Shown: piece after piece, positions 42,701-49,536 of the stretch
How the letters are laid out: each line of letters opens with the position of its first letter
Position numbering within the stretch: position 1 is the first letter of the stretch
DNA from: Campylobacteraceae bacterium
Lineage (GTDB): Bacteria; Campylobacterota; Campylobacteria; Campylobacterales; Sulfurovaceae
Length of the DNA: 60,674 bases
NCBI GenBank assembly: GCA_027081355.1
Contig: JALWKP010000057.1
Span: 1-60,674 of the forward strand
Direction of reading: 5' to 3'
Notes under the pieces: generated by a model
The model's input: the letters and a program-made list of their open reading frames with translations, nothing else
Told to the model about the DNA's origin: nothing
The model's database searches: none
Program-made: the position numbers and the translations under genes

Positions 42701-43750
42701 TTTAATAGATTTTTAAACAATAGCTCTACTGGTAATTACAATGACTATTTTAAAGGTGTAAATTTTGCTGATGTTAATAAAACAGAACTTTTTGACACTT
42801 TAGAGGAAATGACCGATTCGGCGCAAATAAGCGATAAAAAGCGCTCAGATATTTACAGTAAAATTCTGGAAAGAGATTTAACAAAACCTCTTGCCCAAGT
42901 AAATATGAATGATATCTGTTTGGATGAGAATTTAAGCAAGTGCCAAAGCAGGCAAGAGTTTACTCTAAATGCAAAAGCAATTTACATAACAGTAGATAAA
43001 CAGATAGGGGAAGATACAGAAGTAAACCCCACAGATAGAGGCAAAGAAGCTTACTCTATTTTAAGCGTGCCTTGTGTTGATGATTTGGGCAATGATAAAA
43101 ATATAATTGTAAGAGTTGCAAAAATTGGAAATAACGGAAAGCTTTTAAAAATAAACGACCCTAGCGAAGTTAAAGGCGACAGCACTAAAATAGTTGCGTG
43201 GATTAGCAGTGAAGATAATAATTTAGCTGAGGGAAGAAGTTATACATCACGCCAAAGAGTTATTTTGCATATAAAAAAGAGAGTCACTGACAATGAAGAA
43301 AAAATGGGTATAGCGGTATTAAATATTATAAATTTAATACAAGGAAAAACTCAAGTGATAAATAATGCTGATTATACAGGCGAAACAATAAAAGATAGCG
43401 AAAGCTCTGTATATTTTACAGCTTTGAAAAACAGCATAGGACCTACAAAGGGTGTTTGGTGGAAAAAAGGATATTCAACATTAAATGTGCCAGTTAAAGA
43501 TAAAGACGGCAATAAATTTATTATGCACTTAAGAGGATATAATAATAACGATTATAAAATGAATTCAGGGCTTTCTAAAAGCTGGGACAATACATTAAGC
43601 ATAAAATATTTCAGCGAAGACAATCCCGATTTAAAAAGCGGCGAAAGATATAAAAGTATTATGCCGTTTACAATTGATGCCAAAATGTGGCATAAAGAAG
43701 ATAAAATAAAAAAACGGTATTATTTTAGCATAGATTTAAAGACACCTTAA
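36746..43750 (+). CDS. Giant mosaic lipoprotein, 2334 aa, with beta-helix, discoidin-like, PA14-like and transglutaminase-like parts
   Basis: The signal peptide ends in a lipobox LIGC with Cys17, so the protein is lipid-anchored. The domains in order are as follows. A short Ig-like putative domain (~30-110) precedes a right-handed parallel beta-helix (~113-500; DLSGKNGGDGSPQNPYGTFKEA start, many I-x-N-N turns). Then come cadherin-like strands (~770-825), a discoidin/F5-8C-like domain (~825-958; AENVLDDNNDTF), a further cadherin-like repeat and a PA14-like domain (~1057-1203). A helical region (~1310-1640) follows. A transglutaminase-like core has Cys at ~1728 (DGGVCGRQST) and His at ~1754 (GQPGHRAW), TPR-like helices lie at ~1845-1890, and a beta-rich C-terminus ends the protein. 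The architecture suggests binding and processing of an extracellular polymer. I know no characterised homologue of this combination. Confidence 0.8.
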   Translation: MKNIIILILTIFVLIGCGGGSSKSYYNNTSQKSGFEKIYTLTQYSKKLNFNSSGKYVLQNAPKGMAVYPNGTLVWTPANEQAGNYAVEVNLVKDGSVIESKKLNLKVIDSGKSYDGVFIDLSGKNGGDGSPQNPYGTFKEACENLNGLHNIYIRGGVYKNPGYHKDYGKSGRFPAIEANCQGTKSNPIVIRPWGNEYVKLKTDALYGIKIKPGAKYITVQNLEIEGEAEDITLDTALKYWWQDNNDTMQSTGISASGDNIVIKDNVIHAMSGSGISVSAGKYATIEGNIVYDCDWWTIAGSKGIGITSARGSDANGGYKNKIINNLVFNVEQRVMSHVWKKGFATLTIDEGEALLIQEGKQTDGTQSSSYNGKYLVKDNILLYNGKTAVSNLAKDVNFINNTLYNNGGATKQAGFRVGHSKNINIENNAIESNISQTVLYSCDNSSSNINLINNYAKGVIANSSIDGIKSVNKLFNDPKNFDFSIVSNLPQNIGAGKDAIINIKKKLKLYNIKVQRKHLKVNQANETKYIVEHAPGKIDCSHYNDEKDPYILITNINSSHTLVKDLGITQFKLYIKHKFGECIDRADSLNDADTKEASFIDSKVIHAKYSDNCGHSGYTDSNGIFKYKKGCDVSFWAGNVYLGKAKPIEVPKNLHLKTKTYVTPLLLAGKKRIDDSKVIKIVKFLMAIDKDSNASNGIEIPKESILLKNKQSAQDYKFSDEDEAPSTVEAKEHLFHTLHKNFTDTLNKEINKFETFFYNPKINDSNLKYSIKNRPSWLNFNTKNGILRGVANIAGEYKDIEISATDNKNNNFIVAKLNITVNPPLNLAHLFGKASQGSEYGNSYPAENVLDDNNDTFNHTLNNSKTNWLQIKLPEGVEIKEIVIVNRNSYMSRLNGAKVYLSNKSYNGILNKDNLIGTLSADLEQKFNFKIPKKGSYVLIKAKGNNYLHIAQVQVYGTFGNKPYIIHKNETFGLDFNATEGAYVGKIEAKAKSNKTLRYKILDNVPFKINSKGVIILNGKLNHNVTPSYSFKVKVSNGSLWDTANVNVKLLSKNGVKAWRWSGIEGNSINSFLSSAHYKNDSPDKSFYLDKIDFNANKEDNFGQKMSTVLRVPKSGFYTFAIIGDNSCRLDFNGIKNFAYKSSRGNYQDWKNAGKSKKVYLQKGEIYPLTAYLKESSGQESISAGWKMPGKDSFTVIGAKYLYKEELNITNIKPHFLNNINKFNILESEDSIGDTVLNLKASDSQDELTYTIIGDVPFTIDNNGNIIISGSLEVKDYQFDVKASDGTNETIRHIVIHSPVNTKSLNEAKEEFYERARVFDGNKSVDELVESFLAYAHKKAKNDYSLYISEALNPKVWQFIEENPSVKEGLYASRFPVNPYSIKNLGDFLDKWKEEGKSDAFIQKYKNVALGLAINAKERGIFKEALFGDTGDHKVVDYLDIPKMEAKKRRWLEHFDFKNLGYGISKSKFIDMLYIYYKLSKSERESIRTAGAKLKKAFNDGYSVNDITPDIRKTYNISYDELNVYRILSGLNRLECYAQGNPCAKIDTFIENENNDTLTKSYILANFKKYKNKIGLISARDDMNWELAGEIGIVPKNQKDYRLMPFYDLANMKIANDEIPAKDFNDSEPNWPLFNYPLSKLPWQILALEQSAQKKECNYVKNRFFETDKAKLRESYPPNAVDGGKKAEKRFIQYTTYTWDYDKPEVWFRKSDWSPHRTVYRVLQDGGVCGRQSTMGQHVNECLNRPSIGTGQPGHRAWVGVFLSKDNPEQFYTTIGYKVGSRESATPHSRTIYNQYTSEIRENGLERFTGVVTGVSQASAGEHKYNQSMILQHISKLMEKENSASAEALLKKAIELVPQNTDAWYQLSLYYAKLDEPEKIIALANEYMQKRDTFFMEPNNRKGADNLEIVTGKNIAFSINLAPSINYGKGEKAEWGKEQLWKYLDKYEKNYRSIRSYRNQNRYLANYYLGKLKDKGAFKDAVKELFNRFLNNSSTGNYNDYFKGVNFADVNKTELFDTLEEMTDSAQISDKKRSDIYSKILERDLTKPLAQVNMNDICLDENLSKCQSRQEFTLNAKAIYITVDKQIGEDTEVNPTDRGKEAYSILSVPCVDDLGNDKNIIVRVAKIGNNGKLLKINDPSEVKGDSTKIVAWISSEDNNLAEGRSYTSRQRVILHIKKRVTDNEEKMGIAVLNIINLIQGKTQVINNADYTGETIKDSESSVYFTALKNSIGPTKGVWWKKGYSTLNVPVKDKDGNKFIMHLRGYNNNDYKMNSGLSKSWDNTLSIKYFSEDNPDLKSGERYKSIMPFTIDAKMWHKEDKIKKRYYFSIDLKTP

Positions 43751-43763
43751 ATATGAAATATTT

Positions 43764-43880
43764 ATACAATAGTGAGCCAAAATTACAGCACTGTAAAACA
43801 TCATAAATCAAAAAAAATCCTCTTTGCTTAGCTTTAGCTAGGCTTTCTGGCAGCATACCTTGGAGATAACTATCAGGTGT
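43764..43880 (+). repeat. Dispersed repeat R2, copy 2
   Basis: This copy is in the same direction as that at 31780-31925 and about 80% similar by eye, with one internal gap. The two copies bracket the TAXI/cyclase/channel operon and the giant lipoprotein gene. Confidence 0.7.
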
Positions 43881-43913
43881 TATTGCTAATGGACTTGTTG
43901 CAATATGATAAAC

Positions 43914-44118
43914 TCAATGCCATTAGGCTAAATTACCCATTTATTGGCATAAAGCTAAAAGTCCAAAGCCAGCCACTGTGTCATTCCGTGCAGAAAACAG
44001 CAATATCATTTTACAGTTTTTACAGATATTATAATCTCTCTTCTCTATTCTGCTTTTGGCTTTGAGCTTTAAGCTTTATGCATTTTATGGATATAAAATC
44101 CTTCACTTAATGGCGTTT
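43914..44118. mobile_element. MITE-like inverted-repeat element, copy A
   Basis: About 205 bases with ~60-base imperfect terminal inverted repeats. The left arm starts CAATGCCATTA and includes TTATTGGCATAAAGCTAAAAG. The right arm includes GGCTTTGAGCTTTAAGCTTT, TGCATTTTATGGATATAAAA and ends TTAATGGCGTT. Copies B and C share both arms and spacing. There is no transposase frame. The inner arms show 7-base periodicity. Confidence 0.7.
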
Positions 44119-44167
44119 AAGGATACGCCATATATCTTAACAAGTCTGTTAAAAAGTGTTTGCATAA

Positions 44168-44728
44168 TTAAACTTTCTTAGGCAGCAGTTTATAAAGTCT
44201 TAAAATATCCTGGTCATTTTCGTAAGCAGGAGCGTGCATTTCAAGGTAATCCAGCGCCACACTGTAATATCCGTTAGCGGTTAATTTTTTAATAAAATCA
44301 ACAAATTGCCATTTTTTTGAAATAATTACTTTAGTAGAAAAAATCGCATCTTCAAAAGCTTCTTTAAAATTCTCTTTCTCTTCTACAATATTTAAAAAAT
44401 CTTCATAATCTATTCCGTCATTCATTATTAAATCTGCATCTATCAATTCATAAATATCGCTTTTAGCAGAACTTGTTAAGCTTTTTATCAATTGATGTAT
44501 AGAATTTTTTATATTTTCATTTGTATCTTTAACACTTTGGTAATAGTAATACAAAACTTGAGCTTCATCTGGAAATTCACTTCCAAAATCCGAAAGTAAA
44601 ACACCAATATAAGCATCTAAATTCTCTCTATTTTCCGATAATACAATAGAGTATAAAGTAAGAGCATTGTTATAGTTTTTCTCAATAAAAAATTTCTCTG
44701 CTCTTTTTAGCTGCTGTTTTAACTTCAT
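44168..44728 (-). CDS. Hypothetical TPR-like helical protein
   Basis: About 186 residues, start at the ATG ending at 44728 with AAGGTGG upstream; a GTG three codons earlier lies inside that site and is unlikely. The N-terminal KQQLKRAEKFFIEKNYNNALTLYSIVLSENRENLDAYIGVLLSDFG is a TPR pair. The rest is helical and acidic (DGIDYEDFLNIVEEKENFKEAFEDAIF). It probably mediates protein contacts in the cytoplasm. No partner can be named. Confidence 0.7.
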   Translation of the reverse strand: MKLKQQLKRAEKFFIEKNYNNALTLYSIVLSENRENLDAYIGVLLSDFGSEFPDEAQVLYYYYQSVKDTNENIKNSIHQLIKSLTSSAKSDIYELIDADLIMNDGIDYEDFLNIVEEKENFKEAFEDAIFSTKVIISKKWQFVDFIKKLTANGYYSVALDYLEMHAPAYENDQDILRLYKLLPKKV

Positions 44729-44939
44729 CTTAACCACCTTATATTTTATTTTAATCCTCGCAAAATAATATTTATTAATAATAAATATATTATATCATAG
44801 CTTAAAAAATATATAAAAAATCTTAACAAATTGAAAAATATTTAATATGTGTTAATTATAGTGCAATTTAAATTAATTATGCTGTTAAAATAGTGTGTAT
44901 TTTGTTGCAATATATCTCTAAAACCATTCTATGGCATCT

Positions 44940-45827
44940 TTAAAAAGCATTGATTTTTAATTTTTTACCGCTTCTTAGTAATCTTAAAAAGATATCAACC
45001 CCCTTGGGTTCATTTTTATTTCCGTGCAGTAAAATTATGGAACCCTCTTTGATTTTTTCTCCTTTTGCCAGCCAGGCATTGGTTCCTATTGTTATTAATC
45101 CTAAGCTGCATACTTGCAAAACCCTTTTTTTGTCAGAAACCAGCCCCGGGAATCTAAAAAATACAGACGGCAGAGCGCCGTTTTGCAACAGGGCTGTTTC
45201 TAAATCTAAGACATCTTTTATAAAATGCTCATTTTTTAATAAAACAAAATTATGTTTTAAGTCTCTTTTGGGCAAATATCGGTGCAGTGCTGTATGGTTA
45301 CCCCAGGTAATGCTTAGTTTTTTCTCTTTATTCCAGCGCTTTAATTGCAAAAATGCTTTTTTATGCTTATTAATCCAGCGCTTTGTAATAAATACAGTAA
45401 CTGGCACAGGATTTGGAAAATATTTTATCAAAGCTTTATAGAGTCTGGCTTCAAAGCCCTTTTTATGCGAAGGGCAAAGGTCTGTTGTCAGTAAAACCCC
45501 GCTTTTTATCGAAGTAATTCCGCTGTTTTCTAACTTATTGGGCTGCGATTTTATCTCTTTTAGCAATCTTATATACCTGCTGTTGGCTATTTGAGCGGTG
45601 CAGCTGTTTTCAATCGCACTGTTTTGCAAGATTATGCCGGTTTTAAGAGATTGCGTATCTACAATTAAAAAAACCTTTTTTTTATTAAATTTAAAACTTC
45701 TAATTGCTATATGCTCTTTGGCATTAAATTCAACACATTTGTTAATTGCTTTGTAATTAGTAATACTGTTTTGGTATCCATAAAGAAAAAACGGAATTAA
45801 AATAAATAAATTTTTTAAGAGCAACAC
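44940..45827 (-). CDS. Exported polysaccharide-deacetylase-like protein
   Basis: A 295-residue protein with a signal peptide (MLLLKNLFILIPFFLYGYQ). The second half has NodB-like landmarks: GVLLTTDLCPSHKKGFEARLY (a variant of the TFDD metal site with only one Asp), VPVTVFITKRWINKHKK, ITWGNHTALHRYLP (H-x3-H), VFFRFPGLVSDKK and GSIILLHGNKNEPKG. It probably acts in the periplasm on peptidoglycan or another glycan. Its start overlaps the end of the OsmC gene by 13 bases. The single Asp in the first motif makes activity less certain. Confidence 0.75.
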   Translation of the reverse strand: MLLLKNLFILIPFFLYGYQNSITNYKAINKCVEFNAKEHIAIRSFKFNKKKVFLIVDTQSLKTGIILQNSAIENSCTAQIANSRYIRLLKEIKSQPNKLENSGITSIKSGVLLTTDLCPSHKKGFEARLYKALIKYFPNPVPVTVFITKRWINKHKKAFLQLKRWNKEKKLSITWGNHTALHRYLPKRDLKHNFVLLKNEHFIKDVLDLETALLQNGALPSVFFRFPGLVSDKKRVLQVCSLGLITIGTNAWLAKGEKIKEGSIILLHGNKNEPKGVDIFLRLLRSGKKLKINAF

Positions 45828-46285
45828 ACACCGCCAAAGCCGTCTTCTATCTCTATAATTTTTCCGTCGCCTGAAATTATGCTCTCTTTATCGGCAATTT
45901 TTTTACCGTTATATATAATAGTATATTCAATTTTAACCGAATCCCTTATGGAATTAACCGTTGTGCAGTAACTCTCTAGCGAAGATAAAATGTATCTTTT
46001 GGCTTTAAGCTCTTCAAAATCTCCTTCAAAACTGTAAGTAATATGAACAGAGCCAAATTTATAAGGCACTGCCAATTGGCGGACAATATCAGCTTTTAAA
46101 GTGTAATTTTTAACTTCGTATCCATCTTTTTGGGCAAGAACAACCAAATCTATACCCGTGCACCCGATAAGCCCGCTTGCAAAATACTCTACCGGCGTTA
46201 TCTCTTTTGCATCCATTTTAAAGCCGGATTTGCCGGTTTTAACATCAAATTCTTTATCGCCTAAATAATTTAAAACAATTTCCAT
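45815..46285 (-). CDS. OsmC family peroxiredoxin-like protein
   Basis: A 156-residue OsmC/YhfA-like protein. The two peroxidatic-type cysteines are Cys42 (LIGCTGIDLV) and Cys107 (ESYCTTVNSI). The domain ends at about residue 135, and a tail EDGFGGVCCS adds two vicinal cysteines (154-155), which is not usual. The predicted role is reduction of organic hydroperoxides in the cytoplasm. The tail could act as a resolving or metal-binding site. Confidence 0.85.
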   Translation of the reverse strand: MEIVLNYLGDKEFDVKTGKSGFKMDAKEITPVEYFASGLIGCTGIDLVVLAQKDGYEVKNYTLKADIVRQLAVPYKFGSVHITYSFEGDFEELKAKRYILSSLESYCTTVNSIRDSVKIEYTIIYNGKKIADKESIISGDGKIIEIEDGFGGVCCS

Positions 46286-46333
46286 TTAAAACCTTTTTTT
46301 TGCAAATTATCTCAAAAGAATATAATTATAAGT

Positions 46334-47731
46334 TTAAATTTCACTTAAGAGCTCGATTATATCATTTGGAATTAAATAATAATTTGGTTTATTAAATTTC
46401 TGCGAAGCAAGAGCAAGGGCAAGAGAGCCGTTTATTGCGGCATCAAGAGCGCTGTATCCTTGCGCAAGAAGCGCGGCGATTAAGCCGCTTAAGACATCTC
46501 CGCTGCCCCCTTTTGCCAAAACAGGCTTGCCAAGCGGATTTATGTAAATAGTTCCGGCTTTTGCAATTATCGGGTTTGCACCCTTTAGCAAAAGAGTGCA
46601 GTGTGGATATTTTAAACTAAACTCTCTGGCAAGTTTAAAACGGTTTTTTTGAATTTCGCTAACGCTTAAATTTATATTTTTAAGCAGCTTTAAAACCGAG
46701 CTAAACTCTTTTGGGTGCGGGGTTAGGACAACTTCTCTTTTTTGTTTTACAATTTCTAAAAGCTCTTTTTTATAAAGCGCATCGGCATCTAAAACTATCG
46801 GTATATCGGAATTAATTACCTCTTTTTGCAGCATCTCTTTTTCAAAAAACTCCCCAAGCCCCATGCCGATTGCAATTGCGGTAGCATTTTTTGGCGTTGT
46901 TGTAGAACTCATTAAAAAAGGCGGCACTGCAACCTTTTCGTGCACAACAAGCGTTGTAAGCCCTGCGCCAAATCTAGCCGCCGCCGTTGCGGCAATTATG
47001 GCTGCACCCTCTTTTTGCCCGCAAAATACGCTAACATGCCCAAAACTTCCTTTATGGCAATTTTTATCTTTGCGAAGCGGCGGATTAAAATCGCTCTGCT
47101 CCAGCAAAAAGCTTTCGCTCTCATCTTCATAAAGCTCTCTGCTAAGCCCTAAATTTGCAACTATCACCTCTCCGGTATAATCTTTTGCCAAATCGCTGTA
47201 AAGCGCCTCTTTAAGCGCACCCATCGTTACTGTTGCATCGGCTTTAAATGCAATCGGACCGGGGTTTCCTGCCGCATCAATCCCGCTTGGAATATCACAG
47301 GCTAATTTATATCCGTTTAATGCGTTTAATTTTTCTATAATTTCAATAGAAGCGCTGTTTAAATCCCTGTTTAAGCCGGCGCCAAAAAGCGCATCTACAA
47401 TAATATCGGCATCTTTTATTCCGTTGCAAAGATTAACGCCGGCATTTTTTGCACGCTCAAGCTGCAGTTTTGCCATTTCGCTCTTTGCGCCAAAAGGGGT
47501 AAAAAGCTTTACATTAAAATCAGGGTGCAAAAGCCTTGCCAGTGTAATGCCGTCTGCCCCGTTATTTCCACCGCCGCATACTATTAAAACCGAAGCGCCC
47601 CGCTCAAAACGCCCCCTGATAAAACGCTCCATCTCGCTTGCGGCATGCTCCATTAAAATATCTTCGGTCAAACCGTATTTTTGATAGCATTTTCTATCCA
47701 TTTCATAACAGTTATTAAAAAGTTTCTGCAT
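46334..47731 (-). CDS. nnr: Bifunctional NAD(P)H-hydrate epimerase / dehydratase
   Basis: About 465 residues. The N-terminal YjeF/NnrE epimerase domain (~1-210) has VLIVCGGGNNGADGITLARLL and ADIIVDALFGAGLNRDL. The C-terminal NnrD ADP-dependent dehydratase domain (~215-465) has the conserved HKGSFGHVSVFCGQKEGAAII, VLTPHPKEFSSVL and LAKGGSGDVLSGLIAALLAQG. It repairs damaged NADHX/NADPHX. The start is taken as the ATG ending at 47731 (MQKLFNNCYEMDRK), with GGGG about 6 bases before. Confidence 0.9.
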   Translation of the reverse strand: MQKLFNNCYEMDRKCYQKYGLTEDILMEHAASEMERFIRGRFERGASVLIVCGGGNNGADGITLARLLHPDFNVKLFTPFGAKSEMAKLQLERAKNAGVNLCNGIKDADIIVDALFGAGLNRDLNSASIEIIEKLNALNGYKLACDIPSGIDAAGNPGPIAFKADATVTMGALKEALYSDLAKDYTGEVIVANLGLSRELYEDESESFLLEQSDFNPPLRKDKNCHKGSFGHVSVFCGQKEGAAIIAATAAARFGAGLTTLVVHEKVAVPPFLMSSTTTPKNATAIAIGMGLGEFFEKEMLQKEVINSDIPIVLDADALYKKELLEIVKQKREVVLTPHPKEFSSVLKLLKNINLSVSEIQKNRFKLAREFSLKYPHCTLLLKGANPIIAKAGTIYINPLGKPVLAKGGSGDVLSGLIAALLAQGYSALDAAINGSLALALASQKFNKPNYYLIPNDIIELLSEI

Positions 47732-47779
47732 TTTAAGCCCCATTTTGTAAATTATTTTATTATTTTAATATAATTCTTG

Positions 47780-47785
47780 TATAAT
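47780..47785 (+). promoter_or_regulatory. -10 box for rpsU
   Basis: A TATAAT within GTATAATTGC lies upstream of rpsU. If used, it gives a 5' leader of about 170 bases, which contains the small hairpin AAACAC-TTC-GTGTTT (47800-47814) and a partial heptad-rich repeat (47880-47915). Confidence 0.45.
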
Positions 47786-47879
47786 TGCAACCGATTTCTG
47801 AAACACTTCGTGTTTAGCTAAGAGCCATTATAGTAAACAGTTTTGCAAACTATTTTATTAAAAGTGGCGTAGCCGCACA

Positions 47880-47925
47880 GTTAGCTTTCTGCTTTTAGCT
47901 TTAAGCTTACAGCTTATTAAACATA
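47880..47925. repeat. Partial heptad-rich arm in the rpsU leader (copy D)
   Basis: The stretch TTTCTGCTTTTAGCTTTAAG resembles the right arm of the MITE-like elements (GCTTTTGGCTTTGAGCTTTA). Only one arm is present, so this is either a decayed element or an independent heptad array. Confidence 0.45.
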
Positions 47926-47961
47926 AAGTGTTTAATTTAGAAATGGAAGGGGGTGATTTTT

Positions 47962-48174
47962 GTGCCAGGAATTTTAGTAGGAAGCAGAGAAAGCTTTGAC
48001 GAAGCTTACCGCAAATTCAAAAGACAGTGCGACAGAAACCTGATTGTAACAGAAGCCAGAGCAAGACAGCATTACGAAAAGCCGGCTGAAAGACGCAAAA
48101 AAGAGAAAATCGCTACTAGAAAGAAAATTCTTAAAAAGCTTTATATGCTTAGAAGATACGAAGCTAGACTGTAA
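47962..48174 (+). CDS. rpsU: Ribosomal protein bS21
   Basis: 70 residues. The frame is open from 47953, but the family begins Met-Pro-Gly-Ile, matching the GTG at 47962; GGAAGGGGG lies 8 bases upstream. [20 protein letters not shown] and the basic C-terminus [13 protein letters not shown] are typical. It is part of the 30S subunit and helps initiate translation. A heptad-built terminator follows directly. Confidence 0.93.
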   Translation: MPGILVGSRESFDEAYRKFKRQCDRNLIVTEARARQHYEKPAERRKKEKIATRKKILKKLYMLRRYEARL

Positions 48175-48185
48175 TTTAAGCATAA

Positions 48186-48236
48186 AGCCAAAAGCTAAAA
48201 GCGTAAAGCTTTTGGCTGCTGCATTTTTCTTCTTTT
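48186..48236 (+). terminator. rpsU terminator built from heptad units
   Basis: AGCCAAAAGCT (48186-48196) pairs perfectly with AGCTTTTGGCT (48207-48217), followed by a T-rich run to 48236. The region reads as 7-base units (CAAAAGC, TAAAAGC, GTAAAGC), so the terminator stem seems to come from the heptad repeat family. Confidence 0.65.
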
Positions 48237-48275
48237 TAATCTATTATTAACTTTTTTCGGTAAAATTGCTTTTGT

Positions 48276-48345
48276 TAATTGGTATATTGGTTATTAGTGT
48301 ATTGTTTTTAGCCAACACCAATAACCAATATACCAATATACCGAC
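48276..48345. repeat. Long hairpin made of heptads upstream of purT
   Basis: The left arm around 48280-48301 (TTGGTATATTGGTTATTAGT) is nearly perfectly complementary to the right arm around 48314-48336 (ACACCAATAACCAATATACC), about 22 bp with one mismatch and a short loop. Both arms read as 7-base units. It lies 25 bases before the purT start. Confidence 0.7.
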
Positions 48346-48360
48346 AATTAAGGACTCCAA

Positions 48361-49527
48361 ATGACTTTTACAACCCCTTTAAAAGAAAACTCAATATCTA
48401 TTATGCTTTTAGGTTCGGGCGAGCTTGGCAAAGAGGTGGCTATTGAGGCGCAGCGTCTTGGTATCGAAGTAATTGCGGTAGATAAATACGCAAACGCCCC
48501 TGCTCAGCTTGTTGCAAACAGAGCCGAAGTTGTAAATATGCTAGATAGCGGGGCTCTTTTAGAAGTAATAAAAAAGCACAACCCCACATACATACTCCCA
48601 GAAGTCGAAGCTATCAGCATAGATGCGCTTTTTGAAGCCCAGAAGCTTGGCTTTCATGTTATTCCAAATGCCGAAGCGGTAAATAAAACCATGAACCGCA
48701 AGAATATCCGTAAATTCGCCGCAGAAGATTTGGGGCTTAAAACCAGCAAATACTTTTTTGTAAAAACTTTAGACGAATTAAAAGAGGCTGCTGGCAAACT
48801 TGGCTTCCCTTGCGTAATTAAGCCTGTTATGAGCAGCTCCGGGCACGGGCAGTCGATTGCAAAAAATCAAGCCGATTTGGAAAAATCGTTCGAAATAGCC
48901 AAAGAAGCCAGAGGCGATGCAAGCGAACTTATTGTAGAAGAGTTTATAAAATTTGATTACGAAATTACCCTGCTTACTGCCAGAACCGAAAAAGAGACAA
49001 TTTACTGCGAACCTATCGGGCATATTCAGCAAGACGGCGATTATGTGCAATCGTGGCAGCCTATGCCTATGAGCGAAACAGCGCTTAAAAAAGCTCAAAA
49101 TATTGCAAAAGCGGTAACCGACGGTTTAGGCGGCCGCGGGATTTTTGGAGTTGAGTTTTTTGTTAAAGGGGACGAAGTTTATTTTAGCGAATTAAGCCCG
49201 CGCCCGCACGATACGGGAATGGTTACTCTTATAACCCAAAGCCAGAGCGAATTTGCCCTGCATTTGCGGGCAGTGCTTGGCTTGCCGCTAAATTACACAT
49301 TTTTCAGCCCGGGTGCGAGCGCGGCATATAAAGCTAAAAGCGAATCGCATAACCCAATTTTAGAGGTGCCAGAGAGCGCATTTACCTCAAGCAGCTTTGT
49401 GCGCATTTTTGGCAAACCCGAAAGCCACAAAGGCAGACGCCTTGCAGTCGCTTTAGCAATTGATGAAGATATAGAGAGCGCAAAAGCCAAAGCAAAAGCT
49501 ATTGCAGATTCAATAACCGATAGATAA
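48361..49527 (+). CDS. purT: Formate-dependent GAR transformylase
   Basis: A 388-residue ATP-grasp enzyme, full length for the family. Landmarks: [79 protein letters not shown] and [36 protein letters not shown]. It makes formylglycinamide ribonucleotide in purine synthesis using formate and ATP. A long hairpin lies just upstream. AAGGA ribosome site at 48350-48354. Confidence 0.95.
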   Translation: MTFTTPLKENSISIMLLGSGELGKEVAIEAQRLGIEVIAVDKYANAPAQLVANRAEVVNMLDSGALLEVIKKHNPTYILPEVEAISIDALFEAQKLGFHVIPNAEAVNKTMNRKNIRKFAAEDLGLKTSKYFFVKTLDELKEAAGKLGFPCVIKPVMSSSGHGQSIAKNQADLEKSFEIAKEARGDASELIVEEFIKFDYEITLLTARTEKETIYCEPIGHIQQDGDYVQSWQPMPMSETALKKAQNIAKAVTDGLGGRGIFGVEFFVKGDEVYFSELSPRPHDTGMVTLITQSQSEFALHLRAVLGLPLNYTFFSPGASAAYKAKSESHNPILEVPESAFTSSSFVRIFGKPESHKGRRLAVALAIDEDIESAKAKAKAIADSITDR

Positions 49528-49536
49528 GGAGTGTAT

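Larger units (their letters stand above)
43751..44167. other. 417-bp intergenic region holding repeat R2 copy 2 and MITE-like copy A
   Basis: No gene is present. Two unrelated repeats lie side by side: R2 (43764-43880) and the inverted-repeat element A (43914-44118). Short frames inside are not coding. Confidence 0.75.

Noticed and set aside
43877-44065. A 62-codon frame in MITE-like copy A
   Set aside because: The sequence is repeat DNA shared with non-coding copies; the reading frame is not kept in copies B and C.
47962-48174. rpsU as part of a classic rpsU-dnaG-rpoD operon
   Set aside because: dnaG and rpoD are not adjacent; a terminator and purT follow.
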